Made by a program: the position numbers and the translations under genes. From Yersinia alsatica (lineage in GTDB: Bacteria > Pseudomonadota > Gammaproteobacteria > Enterobacterales > Enterobacteriaceae): a stretch of DNA of 64,000 nucleotides. Location of the stretch: contig NZ_CABHWW010000008.1 in the NCBI RefSeq assembly GCF_902170305.1, forward strand, positions 1 to 64,000, written 5' to 3'. Under the pieces are notes generated by a model. It was not told the origin of the DNA. It saw nothing but the letters and a program-made list of their open reading frames with translations, and made no database searches. Each line of letters begins with the position of its first letter. Within the stretch, counting starts at the first letter, position 1. This document shows, piece after piece, positions 59,060 to 64,000 of the stretch.

Positions 59060-60016
59060 TTACTTCAGGCAGCTCACGTATTGGTTAGACAACTGAGACA
59101 AAAAGTTCACATAGCTGTCCTTGCCTAATACTATGCCACTCCCCAAAGGATCCAATGTGCCAGAACGCACATCTGTTCCTTTGGCGACAGCACTAATGAC
59201 GGCCGGCCTGAATTGTGGCTCAGCAAAAACGCATACCGCTTTGTGCTCAACCAACTGTGTTCGAATTTGATGTAAACGCTGCGCACCAGGCTGTATTTCA
59301 GGATTGACTGTAAAATGCCCTAATGGGCTCAAGCCAAAGTGTTTCTCAAAGTAGCCATAGGCATCATGAAAAACGAAGTATCCCTTACCTTGGGCAGGCT
59401 TGAGCATAGTAGCAATATTTTTTTCATTTTGCGCTAGTTGATCCTCGAATCGGCGCAGGTTAGCATCTAATTTGTCCTTATTTTGTGGCATAAGTTCCAA
59501 TAATCTGTCGTGAATAGCGATTGCAGATTGTTTTGCTATGGTTGGCGACAACCAAATATGCATATTATACTCGCCGTGGTGGTGCTCATCGCTGTGATTA
59601 TCTTTAGCATGATCATGGTCATGCCCTGCTTGTTCCCCTTCATCTTCATCATGCTCGTCGCCTTTCATTAATAAAGGCGTAACAGAAGGTAATTCAGCCA
59701 GAGCTATCTGCTTGTTATCAGCAACTTGCGTCAGAGGCTTTGCCAGAAATGCTTCCATTTCAGGTCCGACCCAAATAACCAGCTCAGCACTACGTAACCG
59801 CTGGACATCTGATGGGCGTAGAGCATAATCGTGTGGCGACGCGCCATCAGGCAATAAAACTTCTGTTGGCAGCACACCATCCGCAATGGCTGAGGCGATA
59901 AAACCCAGCGGACGCACTGATGTAACGACCGCAGCCGAGGCAATATTAAATGGGTTAGCGACTAAAATTACGCTGGCCAGCATTGCCCGCTTCAGCCATT
60001 TATTTTTATGTAACAT
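59060..60016 (-). CDS. znuA: Periplasmic zinc-binding protein ZnuA
   Basis: ZnuA is the solute-binding protein of the ZnuABC high-affinity zinc importer. The 318-residue product has a signal peptide (ending NIASAA, about residue 28), a histidine/acid-rich flexible loop ([20 protein letters not shown], about residues 119-150), and zinc-ligand His residues such as in SPHDYAL and MHIWLSP. It is divergent from znuC across a 75-base gap with a Zur-type site. Confidence 0.96.
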   Translation of the reverse strand: MLHKNKWLKRAMLASVILVANPFNIASAAVVTSVRPLGFIASAIADGVLPTEVLLPDGASPHDYALRPSDVQRLRSAELVIWVGPEMEAFLAKPLTQVADNKQIALAELPSVTPLLMKGDEHDEDEGEQAGHDHDHAKDNHSDEHHHGEYNMHIWLSPTIAKQSAIAIHDRLLELMPQNKDKLDANLRRFEDQLAQNEKNIATMLKPAQGKGYFVFHDAYGYFEKHFGLSPLGHFTVNPEIQPGAQRLHQIRTQLVEHKAVCVFAEPQFRPAVISAVAKGTDVRSGTLDPLGSGIVLGKDSYVNFLSQLSNQYVSCLK

Positions 60017-60044
60017 AATACGAATTCTCGACGTTTTGATGGGT

Positions 60045-60067
60045 AAAGCGTAATATTATAACATTCA
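60045..60067. promoter_or_regulatory. Putative Zur box between znuA and znuC
   Basis: A 23-base imperfect palindrome, whose right half reads TATAACATTC (60057-60066), agrees with the enterobacterial Zur consensus at about 17 of 23 positions. It lies midway in the znuA-znuC divergent region, so one site can repress both units. Confidence 0.75.
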
Positions 60068-60091
60068 ATCGGTTCTGCAAACGTAATCATA

Positions 60092-60850
60092 ATGTCCACA
60101 TTGGTAACTCTAAATAAGATATCCGTCACTTTTGGTAGTCGACGGGTACTAAATGATATTTCCCTTTCTCTGCGTCCGGGAAGAATACTCACCCTGCTTG
60201 GGCCTAATGGCGCGGGCAAATCAACACTGGTTCGCGTGGTGTTGGGTTTGATTGCCCCCACTAGCGGCACACTGGTACGAGAGCCGGGTTTACGGATCGG
60301 CTATGTCCCGCAAAAACTCCATCTGGATGCAACGTTACCGCTCACTGTCAGCCGCTTTATGCGCTTAAAACCCGGCGTTAAAAAAGCAGATATCCTGCCG
60401 GCCCTAAAACGGGTGCATGCCGCTCATTTATTAGATCAACCGATGCAGAAACTGTCCGGTGGTGAAAACCAGCGCGTGTTGTTAGCGCGGGCATTATTGA
60501 ATCGGCCGCAGTTATTAGTGTTGGATGAGCCGACGCAAGGTGTTGATGTTAATGGGCAATTAGCGCTGTATGATTTGATTGAGCAACTGCGTCGAGAGCT
60601 GGGTTGTGCCGTCCTGATGGTTTCCCATGACTTGCATTTAGTGATGGCTAAAACTGATGAAGTATTGTGCCTCAATCAGCATATTTGCTGCTCCGGTGCA
60701 CCAGAGGTGGTATCAACTCACCCTGAGTTTATTGCCATGTTTGGCAATCGTGGAGCCGAACAACTCGCAGTTTATCGTCATCACCATAACCATCGTCACG
60801 ATTTACACGGAAAGATTATTTTGAAGAACAGCGGGAGTCGTGACGCATGA
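60092..60850 (+). CDS. znuC: Zinc ABC transporter ATP-binding protein ZnuC
   Basis: ZnuC energises zinc import. The 252-residue ABC ATPase has Walker [12 protein letters not shown], signature [16 protein letters not shown], Walker [13 protein letters not shown] and the H-loop His in MVSHDLHLV. The C-terminus is His-rich ([12 protein letters not shown]). Its stop overlaps the znuB ATG by 4 bases. Confidence 0.97.
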   Translation: MSTLVTLNKISVTFGSRRVLNDISLSLRPGRILTLLGPNGAGKSTLVRVVLGLIAPTSGTLVREPGLRIGYVPQKLHLDATLPLTVSRFMRLKPGVKKADILPALKRVHAAHLLDQPMQKLSGGENQRVLLARALLNRPQLLVLDEPTQGVDVNGQLALYDLIEQLRRELGCAVLMVSHDLHLVMAKTDEVLCLNQHICCSGAPEVVSTHPEFIAMFGNRGAEQLAVYRHHHNHRHDLHGKIILKNSGSRDA

Positions 60851-61632
60851 TTGAATTATTGCTGCCCGGCTGGTTAGCGGGTGTATTATTGGCAACCGCG
60901 GCGGGGCCACTGGGTTCTTTTGTGGTCTGGCGTCGAATGTCCTATTTTGGCGATACTTTAGCTCACGCATCTTTGCTTGGGGTGGCATTCGGTTTACTGC
61001 TAAATGTAAATCCATTCTATGCCGTGATTGTGATGACTATGGTATTGGCGCTGATTTTGGTATGGCTAGAACGTCGCCCGCAATTGGCGGTCGATACCCT
61101 ATTAGGAATCATGGCCCATAGCGCATTATCACTAGGTTTAGTGGTGGTCAGCCTGATGCACAATGTGCGGGTTGATTTAATGGCCTATCTGTTTGGCGAT
61201 CTACTTTCCGTAACACTGAGTGATATCTGGCTGATTGCCGCTGGTGTGGTGGTGGTATTGGGGGTTTTGTGCTGGCAATGGCGCGCACTGTTATCAATGA
61301 CCATTAGCCCAGAGTTAGCCCATGTCGACGGGGTGAATCTGGAACGGGTACGCATGCTATTGATGTTGGTGACCGCACTCACTATAGGGTTGTCGATGAA
61401 GTTTGTCGGCGCCCTGATTATCACTTCACTGCTGATTATCCCCGCAGCTGCTGCACGTCGCTTTGCTCGAACACCAGAACAAATGGCCGGAATTGCCATC
61501 GGTATTGGCATTATTGCCGTGACTGGCGGCTTAACATTCTCTGCGCTATATGACACGCCAGCGGGGCCTTCAGTGGTGCTTTGCTCTGCGGCAATGTTTG
61601 TTCTTAGCCTGTCACAAAAAGCACGCGGGTAA
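60847..61632 (+). CDS. znuB: Zinc ABC transporter permease ZnuB
   Basis: This 261-residue ABC-3 permease has about 8 hydrophobic segments (for example [21 protein letters not shown] and [21 protein letters not shown]) and forms the membrane channel with ZnuC and ZnuA. It overlaps znuC by 4 bases, so the two are translationally coupled. A weak hairpin (CTTGGGGTTT / AAGCCCCAA) lies just downstream. Confidence 0.96.
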   Translation: MIELLLPGWLAGVLLATAAGPLGSFVVWRRMSYFGDTLAHASLLGVAFGLLLNVNPFYAVIVMTMVLALILVWLERRPQLAVDTLLGIMAHSALSLGLVVVSLMHNVRVDLMAYLFGDLLSVTLSDIWLIAAGVVVVLGVLCWQWRALLSMTISPELAHVDGVNLERVRMLLMLVTALTIGLSMKFVGALIITSLLIIPAAAARRFARTPEQMAGIAIGIGIIAVTGGLTFSALYDTPAGPSVVLCSAAMFVLSLSQKARG

Positions 61633-61923
61633 TCACTTTCTCTTGGGGTTTATATTGATAAGCCCCAATTCCCCTCAAACCTTTTCCCCTGCTATTCTTA
61701 ATTATACTTAGTTGGTCATCACTTTATTCTCTGCCGATAAGCATCAATTCTGTATTTTATATTTTAATTAGTGTGATCAACCACAAATACAATTGATAGG
61801 CAGTGTAATACCCTGCCATTCTCTCAAACTAATGAGCATTATAATGGTTATGCAGTTATTTCTGCATAGGCTTTGTACGCTCCCAATTTTCGCACAATGA
61901 TTATTGCGCAGAGGCGACCTATC
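61633..61923. other. znuB-dtpB intergenic region
   Basis: A 291-base region with an imperfect terminator-like hairpin at about 61642-61670 after znuB, then AT-rich DNA containing the dtpB promoter. Nothing else is seen. Confidence 0.5.
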
Positions 61924-63405
61924 ATGGATAGATCCACCCCCACTGGTTTACTTCAGCAACCTAAACCGTTCTTTATGATCTTTTTTGTCGAGTTGTGGGA
62001 AAGGTTCGGCTATTACGGTGTGCAGGGGATTCTTGCTGTTTTCTTCGTCAAGGAGTTAGGTTTCTCGCAGGAGCAAGCATTTGTGACTTTTGGCGCTTTT
62101 GCGGCATTGGTTTACGGCTTGATTTCAATTGGTGGATACGTTGGCGACCATCTATTAGGCACCAAACGCACGATGGTTTTAGGCGCAGTGGTGCTGGCTA
62201 TCGGCTATTTCGCCACCGGCCTATCACTGTATCAACCCAACTTAATTTTCTTCGCACTAGGTACCATCGCCGTTGGTAACGGTTTATTTAAAGCCAACCC
62301 AGCAAGCTTACTGTCGAAATGTTATCCGCCTAAAGATCCACGTCTGGACGGGGCCTTTACGCTGTTTTATATGTCGATCAATATTGGCTCCTTACTGTCA
62401 CTATCATTGGCACCCGTTATCGCTGAACGTTTTGGTTACACCATTACCTATTACTTATGTGGCATTGGTTTGATTTTTGCCCTGTTGGTCTACTTCTGTT
62501 GTCGCCATATGGTGCGCCATATTGGTTCAGAGCCCGATGCAAAACCCTTAAATTGGCGAAACCTCTTCCTGGTACTGGCTGGGACGGCGGTAATGATATG
62601 TGTCTGCGCCTGGTTGATGAACCATGTGATTATTGCCAATCTGGTGCTGATCGTGTTATCGCTAATTGTGGTGTTTATCTTCTTCAAAGAGGCATTGAAG
62701 CAGGACCAACTGGGCCGCAATAAAATGTTTGTGGCTTTTATTCTGATGATTGAAGCCATCGTGTTTTATGTTCTGTATGCACAGATGCCCACCTCATTAA
62801 ACTTCTTCGCTATTAATAATGTTCATCATCAAATTCTTGGGTTCAATATCAACCCGGTCAGCTTCCAGGCATTAAACCCATTCTGGGTGGTGGTTGCCAG
62901 CCCAATTCTAGCTTCGATTTATACCCGTTTAGGCAGTAAAAACCGGGACTTATCCATGCCAGCAAAATTCACTCTAGGGATGTTTTTATGTTCACTGGGT
63001 TTTCTGACCGCAGCCGCAGCCGGGATGTGGTTTGCTGATGCACAAGGTCTGACATCCCCTTGGTTTATTGTTCTGGTTTACTTATTCCAGAGCCTAGGGG
63101 AATTGATGATCAGTGCGCTAGGTTTAGCTATGGTGGCTGCACTGGTGCCGCAATATCTGATGGGATTTATTCTGGGGATGTGGTTCCTGACACAAGCGGC
63201 ATCATTCCTGATTGGTGGCTATGTCGCCACCTTTACTGCGACACCGGAGGGGGTAACTGATCCGCTGGAAACATTGCCTATCTACACTGATGTGTTTGGC
63301 AAAATAGGTATGGTTACACTGGTCATTGCGTTGGTTATGGCGCTGCTTATCCCATGGCTTAACCGAATGATTAACACCCCGGTAGTAGAGAAAACCGCCG
63401 CCTGA
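61924..63405 (+). CDS. dtpB: Di-/tripeptide:H+ symporter DtpB
   Basis: This proton-dependent oligopeptide transporter (POT/PTR family) of the inner membrane has 493 residues and 14 predicted helices. POT signatures are present: [13 protein letters not shown] in helix 1 (ExxER-type proton-coupling motif), [13 protein letters not shown], and [13 protein letters not shown] in helix 5. The sequence follows E. coli DtpB (YhiP) more closely than DtpA throughout. The ATG at 61924 has GAGGCGACC upstream; a TTG 51 bases upstream is open but unlikely. It is inserted between znuB and ruvB relative to E. coli. Confidence 0.94.
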   Translation: MDRSTPTGLLQQPKPFFMIFFVELWERFGYYGVQGILAVFFVKELGFSQEQAFVTFGAFAALVYGLISIGGYVGDHLLGTKRTMVLGAVVLAIGYFATGLSLYQPNLIFFALGTIAVGNGLFKANPASLLSKCYPPKDPRLDGAFTLFYMSINIGSLLSLSLAPVIAERFGYTITYYLCGIGLIFALLVYFCCRHMVRHIGSEPDAKPLNWRNLFLVLAGTAVMICVCAWLMNHVIIANLVLIVLSLIVVFIFFKEALKQDQLGRNKMFVAFILMIEAIVFYVLYAQMPTSLNFFAINNVHHQILGFNINPVSFQALNPFWVVVASPILASIYTRLGSKNRDLSMPAKFTLGMFLCSLGFLTAAAAGMWFADAQGLTSPWFIVLVYLFQSLGELMISALGLAMVAALVPQYLMGFILGMWFLTQAASFLIGGYVATFTATPEGVTDPLETLPIYTDVFGKIGMVTLVIALVMALLIPWLNRMINTPVVEKTAA

Positions 63406-63416
63406 AGATAGTCATA

Positions 63417-63447
63417 AACAGGGCTGATACTGACTCAGCCCTGCATT
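63417..63447. terminator. Hairpin between dtpB and ruvB
   Basis: The inverted arms CAGGGCTGA and TCAGCCCTG (63419-63443) lie between the convergent dtpB and ruvB, flanked by ATAAA and CATTAAAG. It is a likely bidirectional stop site without long U tracts. Confidence 0.65.
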
Positions 63448-63456
63448 AAAGAAAAC

Positions 63457-64000
63457 TTACTCTTCGCGAGTGATACCGAAATGTTTATAGGCATGGTTGG
63501 TGGCAATACGCCCACGTGGTGTCCGCTGAATAAAGCCTTGCTGGATTAAGTATGGTTCCAGAACATCTTCAATGGTTTCACGCTCTTCGCCAATGGCGGC
63601 TGCCAGATTATCTAGCCCCACCGGGCCGCCCATAAACTTATCAATAACTGCTAGCAAGAGTTTGCGATCCATGAAATCGAAACCTTCGGCGTCGACATTC
63701 AGCATATCCAGAGCTTTCATTGCAACATCACCGTTAATTGCGCCATCTGCCCTGACTTCGGCAAAATCCCGCACGCGGCGCAGCAAACGGTTGGTGATAC
63801 GTGGTGTACCCCTTGAGCGACGCGCTAATTGATGCGCCCCTTCGGCGGTTAATTCCAGCCCCAGACACTTGGCGCTGCGTGAAACGATATGTTCTAAATC
63901 AGCAACTTGATAAAACTCCAGCCGCTGGACAATACCGAATCGATCACGTAATGGCGAGGTCAGTGACCCTGCACGAGTCGTCGCGCCAATCAGAGTAAAA
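63457..64000 (-). CDS. ruvB: Holliday junction branch-migration helicase RuvB (3' part, runs off edge)
   Basis: RuvB is the AAA+ motor that, with RuvA, drives branch migration of Holliday junctions. Only the C-terminal 180 codons are in the window; the gene continues beyond the right edge. The visible part starts inside the AAA+ core with [20 protein letters not shown] (sensor 1 and arginine-finger region), then [19 protein letters not shown] (sensor 2) and the winged-helix DNA-binding domain ending [17 protein letters not shown]. It is convergent with dtpB. Confidence 0.95.
   Translation of the reverse strand, partial: FTLIGATTRAGSLTSPLRDRFGIVQRLEFYQVADLEHIVSRSAKCLGLELTAEGAHQLARRSRGTPRITNRLLRRVRDFAEVRADGAINGDVAMKALDMLNVDAEGFDFMDRKLLLAVIDKFMGGPVGLDNLAAAIGEERETIEDVLEPYLIQQGFIQRTPRGRIATNHAYKHFGITREE

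Overview
This window is ordinary core chromosome from an enterobacterium, most likely Yersinia. Almost every gene has a close, full-length E. coli counterpart. Protein sequences, the strings of conserved local gene order and several ERIC-family repeats all fit Yersinia; I cannot fix the species. I see no prophage, IS element, CRISPR array, rRNA, tRNA or plasmid gene.

Layout. (1) 1-18 kb: xthA, nudG, ynjH-topB-selD, ydjA, sppA, ansA, pncA, yeaC, msrB, gapA, yeaD, mipA, yeaG-yeaH. This matches the E. coli 39-40 min order. (2) 18-26 kb is more variable: a DMT permease with a His-rich tail, an orphan exported protein, a LysR regulator divergent from a pirin, a PAS-PAS-GAF-GGDEF-EAL protein and a Bcr-type MFS exporter. 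(3) 26-41.8 kb: dadA-dadX, ycgB, fadR/nhaB, dsbB, an extra LpxA-like acyltransferase, a secreted orphan, ycgN-ycgM, an MltB-type transglycosylase, ycgL, a putatively Fur-regulated exported protein and minCDE. This is the E. coli 26 min block with insertions. (4) 42-50 kb: rnd, fadD, yeaY, tsaB, yoaA, yoaB and mdtJI. (5) 51-64 kb: eda, zwf, hexR, pykA, lpxM, mepM, znuA, znuCB, dtpB and the 3' part of ruvB, which runs off the right edge.

Themes. Central carbon metabolism is under likely HexR control: motif matches lie at zwf/hexR and pykA, with a weaker palindrome at gapA. Envelope work is represented by sppA, mipA, lpxM, mepM, two Slp/MltB-type lipoproteins and the LpxA paralog. Stress functions include yeaG-yeaH and ycgB, which are often neighbours in other bacteria. 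Zinc uptake (znuABC) has a Zur-like site in its divergent promoter.

The least ordinary observations are: an LpxA paralog that keeps the catalytic His but has lost E. coli Arg204/Arg205 and changed the acyl-ruler positions; three ERIC copies in tandem inside the yeaG-yeaH operon; an 18-codon ORF with a very strong, hairpin-sequestered ribosome site upstream of pykA; a near-consensus Fur box on the promoter of an unknown exported protein beside minC; and a 24-histidine tail on a DMT permease. I found no convincing large undescribed system. Functional statements rest on remembered family sequences and motif reading, not on database searches.
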